In this document: one piece after another, positions 1-12,310 of the stretch
How the letters are laid out: each line of letters starts with the position of its first letter
Numbering within the stretch: position 1 is the first letter of the stretch
Assembly: GCA_015680685.1 (NCBI GenBank)
Contig: MNCI01030846.1
Location: 510,080-574,079 of the forward strand
Direction: 5' to 3'
Length of the DNA stretch: 64,000 nucleotides
From: Gnetum montanum
Taxonomy: Eukaryota > Streptophyta > Gnetopsida > Gnetales > Gnetaceae
Position numbers and translations under genes: made by a program
The notes under the pieces: generated by a model
The model's database searches: none
What the model saw: the letters and a program-made list of their open reading frames with translations, nothing else
Told to the model about the DNA's origin: nothing

Positions 1-192
1 AAAAAAATCATATACCTCAGACTTGCTTAACCATACACCGTGACACATACAAGCAAGCCTGGGAAGACAACGAACGATTAACCCCAAGTGTTTCTTGTGG
101 CGTTAAGGCATTTAGTCTGCGGAGTTCGACCGGATCGTGCGTGTACACTCGTATTCGTATGGTGGAGTGTAGGGGTACCTCGCCACTCATCA
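1..192 (+). repeat. 3' end of an LTR (B/D2-like family) inserted in E1 gag
   Basis: The sequence ends in CACTCATCA, the terminus shared by the B and D LTRs here, preceded by GTAGGGGTACCTCGC. Its body matches the U5 of D2 and B in reverse complement (for example CTTAACCATACA and GGAGTTCGACCGG). From base 193 the sequence is E1 gag. The unoccupied site is seen in E2 at 34285, so GAAGG (193-197) is the expected target duplication. The rest of the insertion lies outside the window, so a solo LTR and a full element cannot be told apart. Confidence 0.75.
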
Positions 193-1490
193 GAAGGCAT
201 AGAGAGGCACGATCATAGAAGGGATCACCACTACCATAGAGCCTATGAACCTGATCATGATGGTGAACCCCATATGGCAACCCAAAGCATGATCAAGATT
301 CAGGAAGTGCCCTACATACCAACCAAGCATGTGAGAGATAGTCAAATTAAATGGTTAGATATAAATAACATGTCCTTGATTTGAAGGAGGTTACAATGTT
401 GATCCTCAACATCACCTTCAAGCATTTCACAATGCCTATGCCCTTCAAAACATAGAGAGTGATTGGCAAAATTGAAGCTATTTCTTAGAACACTTGTGAA
501 GGAAGCAGAAAGTTGGTACAAGTCACTGGAATTGAAATTCATCAGATGTTGGAGTACCATGCTTGAAATCATTAATGATAAATATCAGACCTATTCATGA
601 GTGTCAATTCTAAGAAAGCAAATCTAGAACTGTAAACAAGGGATTCACAAGACCCTTGATGTAGAAATAGGTAGATATTATTCACTATTACACAGATGCC
701 TAGGCCATAGATTTTCATCAAAACAACATATGAGGCACATCATAGATGGGCTAAGAAGTAAAATAAGAGAGACCCTTGGGGTTTATGCCCAAGGAAGACT
801 ATCAAAATTAACTGCCCATCGAATTCAAAGACTCATTGATCAAGTGGAAAAAGAAGAAGGACAACTTAGAAAAAGGGAATTAGTTGAAGAATATAATAGA
901 GATCCATCCATTAGGAAAAAAGATGCACAAGTCTAAGAAACCTAAGAAGAAGAAACCTTGGACCAAGTCATTAGGAAAGAGATGCTACCAATTCATAAAT
1001 CTGTTGTTGATGTAGCAGCATAGGTAGCAAAAAAGTAGTAGATAAATGATGTACAAAAACACTAAAGATTATGGAGGAGAAAGCGAAACAAGCACTCAAC
1101 AAAGACAGAGATAAAAAGAAGAAGAGGGAACTTGGAAAAAGGACAAAGTTTCTTTAGTAGTTGGGCACTCAAACACCAACTCCATAGATGATGAAGGTTG
1201 CATTGTGTGCTAGTACGAACATCTTAAGGAATGTTATCCAATCATGGTATATCTACAAGAAACTAGGGCATACACACTTCACCCATGATTTGTTCAAAAA
1301 CAAATGTCCAAATGGTTACCTTATCCTTAGGATAACTATAGATAACAACCTCAACCAATATACTATCTTAGTGGAGCCTTATCATAACTATAGCATTAGT
1401 ACCATCAGTAGTGGTAGTAGCCACAATCATGAGCCATGCCAACAATATCCATATCAACAACCTAATCCTTATGGATACTATATCTAGCAT
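193..1490 (+). pseudogene. gag: E1 gag, degraded
   Basis: Gag forms the particle and packages element RNA. This copy lacks its N-terminal part because of the LTR insertion ending at 192. The retrotrans_gag core lies at about 400-910. It is recognisable from the motifs SWYKSLE-like, YYSLLHRC-like and TLGVYAQGRLSKL (about 775-815), and from a basic segment after RDPSIRKK. An eroded zinc knuckle follows at about 1240-1310 (GHTHFTHDLFKNKC, first cysteines lost). A Q/P/Y-rich tail ends near 1490, as in B. Stops and frameshifts occur throughout. The closest relative here is E2 gag, then C2 and B. Confidence 0.8.
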
Positions 1491-1959
1491 CCAATCTGAC
1501 TAGTGAATGCAATTATTTAAAATTCACAATATCACCCATTGGAATACCACCAATTGACACCACTAAGGAGTAATCCAAACTCATATGTGCATCCACAAGC
1601 AACTGATCTTTCAAATCCTAATATAAATCCTTTGGCATCAATGCCACCACCTACAACGCAAGGTGAATTGCCATCATAAGCATAGCAAAAGAAAGCTACA
1701 AGGGCAGTAAATGTACAAATAGAAGATCTCACCAATAATGCTAAGTGCAAAATAAAGAAATGTCCTTTCTTTAGGATGAATCCAGAGAGGGCTGGCAGAA
1801 TAGAAGTTTCATCAAGACCATCTTCTCCTATATTGATCTTCTCACTCTTGACAAGCTTTCGTCATCATCAAGTCCAAAGATACAAGTTATCATGCTTACT
1901 AAATTTGACACTAATTGGATTAAGGTAGGGCCACTTCCATAGAAAAGAATCGATCCAAG

Positions 1960-2260
1960 AATTCCTCTAATTTATCTACAAGTAGTTGGAAATCAACCAT
2001 GCAAAGCTTTGTTAGACTCACGTTCCAAGGTGAATTTGATATCTTATGACACATATCAAACATGGAACCTACCACCATTTAAGGAATGCAACATCAAGTT
2101 GCATCTTTCTAATTAATCTATCATTATCCCTTTGGGACTGATTGATGACATAATGACCACTATTAATAGGCAGTCCTATCTAGCAAACTTCTTGATGATC
2201 GATGTGAAGGATACTAATAAGGAATGTCTAATCATCATGGGGAGATTTACCTATTGAGAT
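1960..2260 (+). pseudogene. E1 retropepsin (aspartic protease) domain
   Basis: One frame carries the usual order of a Ty3 protease: IPLIYLQVVGN, then KALLDSRSKVNLI, then a hydrophobic run with LANFLMIDV, then CLIIMGR. The catalytic D-S/T-G is DSR here, so the glycine is lost, and a stop breaks the middle. B carries the same domain at 53684-54138 (minus) with DSC in place of DSG. No RT follows. The matching segment of E2 is deleted. Confidence 0.75.
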
Positions 2261-4856
2261 CTTAAAAGAGGACAAGCATGGAGCCATCCATATAGAAATA
2301 ATTCCATGCATAACTACTAAAAGAAAAGGATGCAGTAGTGGACCAACTATTCAAAATTCTAACACAATCAGTTCATTAGTCCACAACAATAGCAAACAAC
2401 TAGTGTGTTTAATCAAAAGAGTAGAAGCCACAAAACCAAAAGACACCCAGTGGCCACTAACTAAGAACTTTAATTTATCTAACATATGCATGGAAACACC
2501 TGAAACACTTATTAATTCTCGTATGAAGAAAATGACTCCAACTAAGAACTTGGAAATGAAAATATAAACTCATAAACACACACTAGTGGAAAAGGAAAAT
2601 AAGAACTTATATGATTAAAACTCTACTACCATCAAGATCACATGGGATAATCATAACAAAGTTAAATCCATAAAAATGGTAAGATAAACATTCAAAGTGT
2701 ATGATTGAGGAGACCTAGGGATCATTTTTCAAACACTTGTCGAAGAGTTTGTTTGTAGGGGAGATGTCCAATCATGACTTGGGAATTAATAAGTGCTTTT
2801 TCATTTTCTTTTCATTTTTCAAATTCTTTTGCATTTTTCTCATGTTTTTTTATACTTTCTCATTTCTTCAATTTTTCACATTCTTTAATATATTTCAATT
2901 CTTTAACATTTTTCATTCTTTATACTTTTTCATAATTTTTACCATCTTTCCCATTTCTTTTATACTTTGTTTCACACCATTTGTAAATAATTTTTGATCA
3001 TTAACAAAACACATTTAAATAAAGGCAAGATGTAGGCTAATAAGGTGAAAATTTCTCTATGATATCAAGTCATAAGAGACTAATTATTTGCACATTGAGC
3101 CCACGTCATCCATCCATCCATTCCAATAATTAGAGGTTCTTGCCATGACCATAATGATATTCTTTCCATCATCAAACTAAAAATAAACTTTTGATCATTA
3201 TGCCTAGATAGAATAGTGAAGAACCAAGGGGGAATGAAAAGGGAGTAACATGAAGGGGACTTGTGGATTCTTTTTGGATTATTACTATAAGTTCTATCAT
3301 GTTACTAAGGTTGTATTATATCCTTGTAGATCTAACGAAAAATGGGAGTAACATAAGTGCTACCTTAAAAGCTTGATACAAATAATAAATAAAAGGGCAC
3401 AAAAATAAATTTTTGGGGATCCCATTGGAAAGACATGCTACCCATGCCTAAAGGTAGGTGACTTCTCAAGAATCTAAAAATAATAATAAACAAGTGCTAT
3501 GAATAAACTCCCCCTTGGACAATATGCCAAGTGATGATACTCCTTGCAACATTGAGAGTCTGACAATTGTAATTCTAAGAGATGACATGATGCGATATTA
3601 CTAGATGTGGTCTAGACTTGGTTTGAATCTTGGATAGAAGGCTAATGATTACCTTAACCACTAATCAAACACAAGAATTCATTATGCCTAGGGTAGGACA
3701 TCTCACATATCGATTTTTGGAATCCCTAGTAAGCCCATTTTATCTCGCTATTTAAATAATCACAACTTATGATTTTGTGTAACATAGAGTTATTTTTCCA
3801 ATTTGGTGGTACTAACATGTGTCTTGCTAAATAGGTATGTGTTACATTCAACTCCTTAAGTGCCTAAGGTCACTTTTAGGCATGGCTATACAAGGGCATT
3901 AAGGGTTGGAGCTTGCTTTGGGAAGGATCCACTTGTATAACTATTATATCTTATACCTACCAAACAATTCCACATCATCTTGAGCCTTCCAATTCCAATA
4001 AAAAACAATAAATACTTTCCATATCATTCACACTATCCATTCTAATAACACAACAATGTTATCTTTCTCATTCATTCAATCAATACCTCATATACTTTCA
4101 TAGCCCAAGATTCCTTAATCACAGACTTTCAATGCTTATTTTTCACAACTAAAGCATCATCTCCATTTCAAGACGTTGTCAACATGATGCATATCTTCCA
4201 ACTATTCTATGGGACTCAATTTGTTTTAGAGGAAAACATTCCAAAATTTTGATTTTTTCTACGATAACATCATATCTATGATATCACAGGCACCTATGAT
4301 ATTCCATCTACGATGTGTTATTTACAATATCACATCCATAAAAACTATATATAGTGTGGGGGAGTTAGAAAAATTTTATATTTCTAAATTTCATAAGAAG
4401 GGAGTTGTTGCCAATTTTTCTTTGTATCTAAGAGCTTTGACACTCCATCTTCTAGCACCCATAACTTGCTCATTATTGCCCCAATTTGCATGGTTTTTGA
4501 ATCTATGTGATTCTGGAGTGATCACCTTAGTTGTGGGGGGTGCTAGTAAGGGGAAATTTAAGTTGATTGTTTTGAAATTGCTAACAATCAGAAGGTATTA
4601 TAGGGGTAAGTCTAAAGAGACATATTAAGAATTTTTAAAGTAATCACTCATGTTAAGGCCAAAACAACTTTAAGAAGACTTCTAATTGATCATGCCACTC
4701 ATTTAAAGTACTAATGGGGTTGTTATTGGAAACTTTTAGAACTCTGCAATCATAATGAACTAAGAGCTTGATATAACTAAGGGTATGAATAAGGTACCAA
4801 ATTGTTGCTCATGTATGAGAATACTTTAGTAATTCCAAATCCTTCATTGATTGTAG
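2261..4856 (+). other. Conserved non-coding spacer between pol position and ORF3 (E1)
   Basis: I find no gene in this stretch. It begins with protease-downstream remnants. At 2757-2766 stands AGGGGAGATG, the counterpart of GGGGGAGAT at the end of integrase in B and C, followed by a T-rich run (2790-2990) also present in B and C. Near 3840-3960 lies a segment with GCTTGCTTTGGGAAGGATCCACTTG-like sequence, again shared with B and C. At 4260-4345 there are repeated GATATC-type palindromes, then ACTATATATAG (4342-4352) and the G-tract GTGTGGGGGAG. The ORF3 start codon follows at 4857. Confidence 0.6.
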
Positions 4857-5945
4857 ATGGCCCCATAAAGAGGAGCACAAGGAGAACTTCCACGATCAAC
4901 AAGCAAAAGCCCACAAGGACATAGAAGAAGATAAGTGAGTAAGAAAAACTCATAAGTAGAATAAGGAGAGCATGAGGCACAATCCTTAAACATTCATCAA
5001 CAAACTCTTGCCACAGAGCAGTCTACTCAAGTAGAAGTGGATGTTTCACCAGTGCTTGTCTAGGGGCAACAATTTACACTGTCACCTAAATGCCTTTAGG
5101 CTATTCAAGAAAAATGCATCATGTCAATAGTCATTGTGGAACTCAACTTTGCTCCTTTTTTGAAATTTTCTCTAGAAGCTGTTAAGGCACAACTTCAGTC
5201 ATCTCCTTTATGGCCTACTCTGACAAGCAATGAAGAGTGGTCTCTAGTAGAAACACTCCAATTTTGGAAAAATTAAGAAGTTGATGCTCTAGTCAAAATT
5301 AAAGGAATCTTAGTATCTTACTCAATTAATACAATAACAGAGGTATTGAATGTGCCTAATCAAGGAGTAAAGGTGGCATAGATATAAACAAGATCTCAAA
5401 TAGATGTTAAGAAGTTGTGGTAGTAGCGGGTGCATGGCAAGGAAGATAAAGAATACAATGAATTGACTATAGAGGAAAAGATCTGTTTCAAAATTAGCAC
5501 TTATTAGCTGTTTCCTTCTAAGAGATGAAATTGAATCTCCACATATGCAGCTAGAGAAAGTGCAATATTAATGAGAAAGTTCAATGTAAACATCGCTCAC
5601 CTCTACTTCACAAAAATCAAAAGGTAGTTCAAGGAAAAGAGGGAAAGAAAGTTAACACTTCCATTTCCTTGCCCTACCTAGAAGTTATGCAAATGAGCTG
5701 ACATCATAGGGTACATAAATGATGCATTAACGTAGACATATAATGCTTCCTATGCTAAAATGCTGAAGTTAGTGCTTCCCAAAAAGGACCAATTAGAAGA
5801 ACAACCAAGCATTGAGGAAACTACCTAAACCACAAGACAATAGTTGTAATAACTACAAGTTCCACCACCACTACCACAAGATTATAGAACTTTAATGAGT
5901 CATCTACAAAAAATTGCCAAAACTATTAGATGGGGAAGTAGGGAA
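4857..5945 (+). pseudogene. E1 ORF3, N-terminal half
   Basis: The start ATGGCCCCA (MAP...) is chosen because E2 (36975) and C1 (28190) begin with the same codons. Recognisable blocks are ELNFAPFL, VKAQLQSSPLWP (about 5140-5220), VKIKGILVSYS and VLNVP (about 5290-5360), and a later block with LTIEEKICFKI. The arrangement, with an RGK/KGI-V-Y-S block followed by a L-x-L/V-P block, resembles the 'putative plant transposon protein' domain found beside Athila-type elements. That family assignment is from memory and not tested. Several stops are present. The frame is cut at 5945 by A1 and resumes at 15188. Function unknown; no signal peptide or membrane segment seen. Confidence 0.7.
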
Positions 5946-7591
5946 TGAAACACCAAAAACATTTCGAGCTACTGCTTCTCAACTACAAATTTGGCTAAGT
6001 GTCAAAATGATGACACTTTTTGCAAATTTTTCTAAGTGTTAAGACCATGCTCTCCACTGCTAACAGTATGCTCCAGAGTGTAGTCAGCATAGTCAACACA
6101 CAAATGCCAGTTTTGTAGGATTTTTCTAAGTGTCAGAATGATGACACTTGTTGTAGAATTTTTCTAAGTGTTGGGACTATGCTCTCCACTACTAGGACTA
6201 TGCTCTAGAAAGTAGTCAGCGTAGTCAACATGGAAGCACATTTTTTGTAGAATTTTCTAACTGTTGGGACTACACTCTTGACTACATTCTAGACCATAGT
6301 CAACGTAGTCTACTTTGAAGCTAGATTTTGTAGGATTTTCTCTAAGTCTTGTGACTATGCTCACCCCTAATTGGAAGCGTAGTTAGCCTCCCTGGAGCAT
6401 AGTCAGCACTTAACCACATTTTGCTAGATTTTTTTCCTAACTCTAAGACTACGCTCTCACATTATTTAAAGGGTAGTCAAGCGTAAATGACAAGAATAGC
6501 CTCAAAAAGCCTCCATAATGTCACACTGGCATTCGCATCAAATCCAACACACCTCTAGCAGTAGCATTTTTTTTCTTTTTCTTTTTTTTGCATCCCCCTT
6601 TTCCCTAAGATTGTAACTATGCTCTACACCACTCACTACAACGGAAAATGTAGTCCCAGTGTATAGTCACCAAAAGTTACATTTTTTGGTATTTTTGGCA
6701 TTTTTTTAGGTACATTACGGTCTTCTTGGCACTTGCATGAGTAGCTGGTTAGCATAGTCCTAACTACCTCATAGCATAGTCTCAACTACCACATTGCCAC
6801 GTGGTGCTTGATCCACATTTTGGGCTAACCCTAATTGTATAAATATCCTTGGACCCCCAACGTTTTAGGGGTTGACATTTTTGGCATTTCACAATCTTGG
6901 CATTGGCACTTTGGCTTTGGGCAAGCGAGACCCAAAGGCACACTATAGAGAGGCAAAGTTCCACATCATGGCCCACCATAGCCCTATTGCAACTCTGCAA
7001 GACACCACAGCCCATGGTACACCATAGCAACCAACTTGACAGGCACAAACACCACAACAAGTGTCAAACTTCATAGCCTAACACCACTAAGATTGTGCCT
7101 ACACTGTCCACTGTGCCTGTTGTACACTACATACCTTCTAAAGCCCTTTTGGAGTTAACTATACTTGATTCCATTTGGGGTGGTATTTCACTTCTCTCTT
7201 CTATTTCTTACATTTTTGCATTTTTCACACATTGTCACATTGTAACTATGCTCAGGTGGTAGTCTCCATGGGTTGGCATCCTCATTTCAACTGAAATCCT
7301 TGACTACACTCACCTTCATTCCATGACTATGCTCTACACTTAGCACTATGAAACACCACTAAAACACTTAGCATCATTTTACATTATTTTCATTTACACC
7401 TTTGCTAACCATTGCATCCCCTAGTTACATCCACCACCCCAGCTACAATCAGCTAAGTCCTTATTCGATTGACAAGACCATCCAAGATGCTACACCTCTG
7501 TTTCTAGTAAGCCCTTGTGCAAAGGCAGGGTTGGGCTATCCGACCATCGACCCCTCAGTGATTCCAACCACCGACATTTTCGATCATTATA
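5946..7591 (+). repeat. A1 5' LTR
   Basis: It starts TGAAACACC and ends ATCATTATA, and pairs with 13454-15187. The first kilobase is packed with the short motif GACTAYGCTC and its reverse complement GAGCRTAGTC, arranged in degenerate units of about 100 bp (roughly 6000-6500). A TATA box, TATAAATA, lies at 6838-6845. The sequence just after the LTR (TTTCTAGTGCTAAAAGGAGGG) is where a primer-binding site belongs, but I could not assign a tRNA. Confidence 0.9.
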
Positions 7592-8639
7592 GTTTCTAGT
7601 GCTAAAAGGAGGGTCATGTCATTTCCTTCTTTGGTGTTATCTTGCATGCTCTCTACAATCCCATCGGTGTAAATTGGACCCCATTGTCAGTCCCCCTACA
7701 ACCTCACGTAGTAACACAAATCATGTCATACTCTGCTCATTTTTCTAAGTCTTCGTTCTCTGAGCGTAGAGAGCATAGTTGGTGTGAAGTGTAGTTAGTT
7801 TTTAGCATAGAGAGCGTAGTATCCATGCTTAGCCATTTTTTTGTAGTTTCAACACTTAGTCATTTTTCTGCATTTTCCAAAGTTAACCATTTTTTGCAAA
7901 TAGTAACTCATAGTACCCCTTTTCATAGCTTGATCTATAAACATGAACCTAGATCAGCCTTCCACATCCATTTCTAACACACATCACACGTTCATCATCC
8001 ACCTAGAGTGAGTCATGCTTAGCCATGAACAATATAACTTTATTTGTCCCAAAATCCAAGTAGGGTTACCAGATAACGTTAACATAGAGGCAAAACAGGA
8101 CTTCAAACGAGTCCATCGGGACAAATGAGAGTACAACCCTTCCTCGTTCAACATAATCCCACTCACGAAATCCTATTACCAGTTGTTGTCCCAACTCATC
8201 CATGCAAATGAGCATGACATAGGGACCAGCTATGAGGAAGCCTCATAGGAGGAAGAAGACAAGTTGAAGGCCCGCTCCAAACCCAAGAGCCCCCTCTACA
8301 CTGTCTTCCAACAAATACTCCACAGTTTGGTAGCGAACATGTCTATCCAACCCTACGTTCATGTAGGGGCCATCTCCTGGCCCCAAACAATTTAGGCATC
8401 CTACAGCCTACCTGTCTCATAGACATCGTCAACATCCATCCAACCCACTTGTGCATGCCTTGCCCTAGTCACCGTGCCATTGGCATAGCCAATGCATCAA
8501 CTACATCACATGACTTTGCAATTAACAATCCAACCTTGCATCATACAACCCACACAAGCCTAGTCAACACAACCAGCTAGCACATCTACAAGCTTGGATC
8601 AAGCATTCCAATTGATCCAAAGTTTTACAAAGGAGATTA
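7592..8639 (+). other. A1 leader region, no recognisable domain
   Basis: This joins the 5' LTR to the gag core. From about 8080 on it may encode the poorly conserved N-terminal part of gag, but stops are frequent and no motif is clear. Bases from about 7790 to 9507 are missing in A2. Confidence 0.4.
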
Positions 8640-9990
8640 ACTGATCCAAAGCTGCCTCCTTCAAAATTGTCAAGGTGGTGGACTTTTACCAAGATAATCC
8701 TATAAGTCCTACGGTTCCACCCTTGACTCCTCCAACTAGGATTCTGCTACCTCAACTCACCAAGTACAATGGTGAAGGGGACCCCAACATGCACTCGGTC
8801 ACATTCAAGTCCCAGTGCTTACTGCTTCAAGCCTAGTTGCATACCATCATCCACGTGTTTACCATGCCCCTAACTGGAAAATCCTTATATTGGTACCAAG
8901 CACTACCCAAGGCTTCTATCTCCTCCCTCGAGGACCTCCTAAGCCAATTTTTGACACACTTCAAGTACAACCTGAAACCTAAAGCAACCCTCGACTAGCT
9001 CATGCAAGTCAAGTATGGCCACCTAGAGCCCATGCCAAAATTTCTTCCATGTTGGAGCACCACATTGAACAAAATGCAAGAACCCCTAGCAAAGATGCAC
9101 CTCGTGGCCATCTTCAAGGGTGTAGTTAAAAACTTTATCAAGTTAAAACTATACTACCTAGCCTCAAAGTCTCTAAGCCAAGCTTTGCCCAAACGAAGGG
9201 CATAGAAGAGGCAGTGCAAGCAAGTAATGACTCAACCTACGTGGCTTATAGAAAAAAACATGCGAGAAAGAAAAATGCAATAATAGAAATGGTAGCCACA
9301 CATGCAAAAGCAACCAACTAGGGTTAGACAGCTAGGTAGCCCAATGCCCCAGCATACAAAGCTACCAACTTTGATGCCTAGGCAACCAACCTACCTACAT
9401 CAGTAAGGGCCACACAAGCTACTCCAAGGTCTAACTTTGAGTGTAAGGATCGCTAAAGGTATACCTCATTACCATGCAAACCCTCAAAATTGCTAGAACA
9501 ACTACTGAAAATTAGGCTTATCCAACACAAGCAAGTATCAGAGACTGCTTGCCAATGATACGACAAGTACTATGAACTACTAAAGAATCCTGCCTCAGCA
9601 GTACCAAATGAGCCCCCAGTCCTTGAATTCTTCAAACTTGACTAATTTTGTTATTACCACTAGATATCAAGTCACAATAAGGACTTTTGTCAAACTTTGC
9701 AAGATGATTTGCAAAGAATGATAGAAATGGACCAACTGGCACTTGACATAGCAAACCAGTGCAATGTAGATGATGTCATCTATGTCATCAACACCATCAG
9801 TGTTGGTGGGAAGTTAGAACTAGTAAAGATGCCTTTCATGATCCACATGTCTTACAACAATGCAAAGGTCCCCTTAGCCTCCATGAGCCAAAGGCCTCCC
9901 TTTGTGGTCAAAGTGCCACCTCAGGCACCCGCAACATCCTTCATGGTTAGGGTTCCACAACCATCATCTACTACAATGTTAAACTAGCAT
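8640..9990 (+). pseudogene. gag: A1 gag, degraded
   Basis: The capsid-like core (8750-9140) shows the plant Ty3 pattern: KYNGEGDP, then a MPLTGKSLYWYQALP block, then SISSLEDLLSQFLTHF. It corresponds to Retrotrans_gag. Further on, 9650-9740 gives CYYH-x-ISSHNKDFCQTLQDDLQRMIE, the C-x2-H...H...C type knuckle followed by an L-x-I helix that is typical of plant Ty3 gag. A YVINTISVGGK motif follows, then a proline-rich tail (9880-9987) with PPFVVKVPP and FMVRVPQP. There are multiple stops. This gag differs clearly from that of B, C and E. Confidence 0.75.
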
Positions 9991-10639
9991 GTCATAGCAA
10001 CAATAATTGCTAAACAATCATTTCTCATTACGGTGCCACAACGTGCTAGCCTCACACCTATCTAAAGCCTGACAGTGGATAACGTATTGGTCCCTTCTCC
10101 TCCAAGGGCCAACCCCATTGGCAACATTAGTAGATCCACCAAATGACAACACAAGAGGTCGAACAAGTGCCTTGTAAATGAAATGGTAGGCAACAACAAG
10201 ACTAAAGAGTGCTTAGTCTGCTAAAGCTGGTTCCTATCCCTACAATCCCTATGGTTGAAGCAAATGTGACAACCAGCAAAGCACAACCATGCACTAAGGC
10301 CCATAAGCAAGCTAAGCAAATCAAGCCCAAGTCCCCTCCATGAGAGATCCATCTCTTGATCAACATGGAGGAGGTGAAGGCCAACAAAATGGTTGATGGA
10401 AAGGACTTCATGGCTGCACTAACCTAGGTAAAACAAATTCTTAAGCAAAAAAACACAATGCTAAGCCTATATGACTTATTCCTGACCTCATCTACCCACT
10501 ACCAAGCACTGGTTAGATGTTGTCCTCCATTCTTGTTATGGAGGACATCCCTGCAAATGAGAATGCCATCCATGTAGCGATGTTGCCTCCTACGCCACAG
10601 GAATCAAGTTCAACATCACTAGCATTTTGGAATAAGGCA

Positions 10640-11070
10640 GTCAAGGTCAACATAGAATGAGGGGAGCATAACAAATCCACTATCTATTAGCATATGCATT
10701 GGGCAATGCACCATCCATAAGGTGAACATTGATGATGATGTGACAACAAACATAGTTCTGTACATCATTGTTGATAAGCTAGGCCTCATAGAGTAAATTA
10801 GGCCAACCAAAACCATGTGTTTAAAATCCTTCAATGGATCATGCATCACTGTAGAGGGTACAATCAACATAGCCTTTACAGCAAGGGAGCAGTTCCCCAC
10901 CTCGACAAAATTCACTGTCATAGAGGAGATGTCATTCTTCAACCAAATCTTAGGCGGGCCTTAGCTAGCCTAGCTATGGGCCATCTCCTCTCCCATCCAC
11001 CAGGAAATCCACATTCCATATGAAGGTGCTCAAGTTATCATCCATGATGATAATGCCTCCCCTCTAGCCA
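10640..11070 (+). pseudogene. A1 retropepsin domain, degraded
   Basis: Downstream parts of a plant Ty3 protease are readable: LKSFNGSCITVEGTINIAF, then FTVIEEMSFFNQILGGP (family norm LLGRPW), then SSPIHQEIHIPYEGAQVIIH (family norm of the type SxLHQKxKF...GQVITV). The catalytic D-S-G segment expected near 10700-10800 is not clear. A2 has the same block at 41130-41540. After it the reading frame runs out and no RT follows. Confidence 0.65.
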
Positions 11071-11489
11071 TCCATAACATAGACATGGGGCAAGTTTTGG
11101 AGTTGGAGTTTTCCAGCGATACAAATGCAACTAACAATAAAATGCATAAGGTTGACATACCTAAATGAGCAATGGAAGCCAACACACCCAAATGAGCAGT
11201 GCACCATAGGCCTTGTGCATCCCCTAAATCACACTAGATTAGAAAGCAACCACATGACCAAGGAACCCCCTTGGCCCCAAACATGGTAGGCACCTCCCTA
11301 CCCTTTGCCACTACGCACCATGCATTTTTAACTTTCACGTGCATTGCATTAGTTTACATATTTACATTTAGCCTAATTGCCTAGATTACGCATTGTTTCA
11401 CTTTTTTTACACATTCATTCACCTTGTTTATGCAATCACCCACTTAGTTTATGCATTAACCTCAAAATGCATATAAATCAAAAACATTA

Positions 11490-12310
11490 AAATCACAAAA
11501 ACACCTCTGGTCTAAAATGGCTTTAAACTAGTAATGCTCCCCCCCCCCCCCCCCCCCCCCCCCATGGCCTTAAATTGGCACCTATGGTCCACCATGGCCT
11601 TAAACTGGCACCTCCAGCCCACCATGGCTTTAAACTAGTACCTACAGCCCGCCATGACCTTAAACTAGCACCTCTAGCCCATCATGGACTTACACTAGCA
11701 CCTACAGCCCACCATAGCCTTAAAATGGCAACATGCAACTTTCCATGACCTTAAAATAAGACCTATGACACGCCATGGCCTTAAACTAGCAACACATGGC
11801 CTGAAATGACCTTAAACTAGCATCTACAGCCTAGAATGTCCCAAAACTATCACTTTTAGCATTTCTTTCCTTTCATTTATGCGTTAACTTTGTTCAAGAA
11901 GGTATCACTTAATGTTGTTTTTCTAGTTGATTTTTCAGGATCTTGCAGGCACACAACATGGCTATGCATGCAAAAATGTACCTCACTAAGGCAAGGTAAG
12001 CATTCATTTGCTATGACGTTAAATTGGCATAGTAGTCCCATATGACTATAAACTAGCATAACACATTTGCTATGACATTAAACTAGCATAGTCATCCACC
12101 ATGATACTAAAACTAGCATAACAATCCGCTCTAACTATAAACTGGCATAGCACATCCTTCGGTAATACCACTAAACTAGCACAACAACTCATCTATCATG
12201 ACATTAAACTAGCAAACAGTAGCCTACTAGGACTATAAACTAACACTCCAGGGTCTACCGAGACATTAAACTAGGTTCATGGTCTACTAGGACATTAAAC
12301 TAGCATTTTG
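11490..12310 (+). repeat. A1 30-bp minisatellite arrays with embedded poly-C tract
   Basis: Array 1 (about 11563-11853) has roughly nine units of 30 bp of the form CCATGGCCTTAAACTAGCAC plus about ten bases. Array 2 (about 12005-12305) has about ten units of 28-32 bp sharing ATGACATTAAACTAGCA. About 150 bases of non-repeat sequence separate them. A run of 25 C (11539-11563) sits at the head of array 1. A2 carries both arrays and a poly-C at the same place. Confidence 0.8.

Noticed and set aside
2737-2997. Phe-rich 86-codon open frame resembling a membrane protein
   Set aside because: It is the T-rich part of the conserved spacer; the matching T-rich stretches in B and C do not keep the frame.
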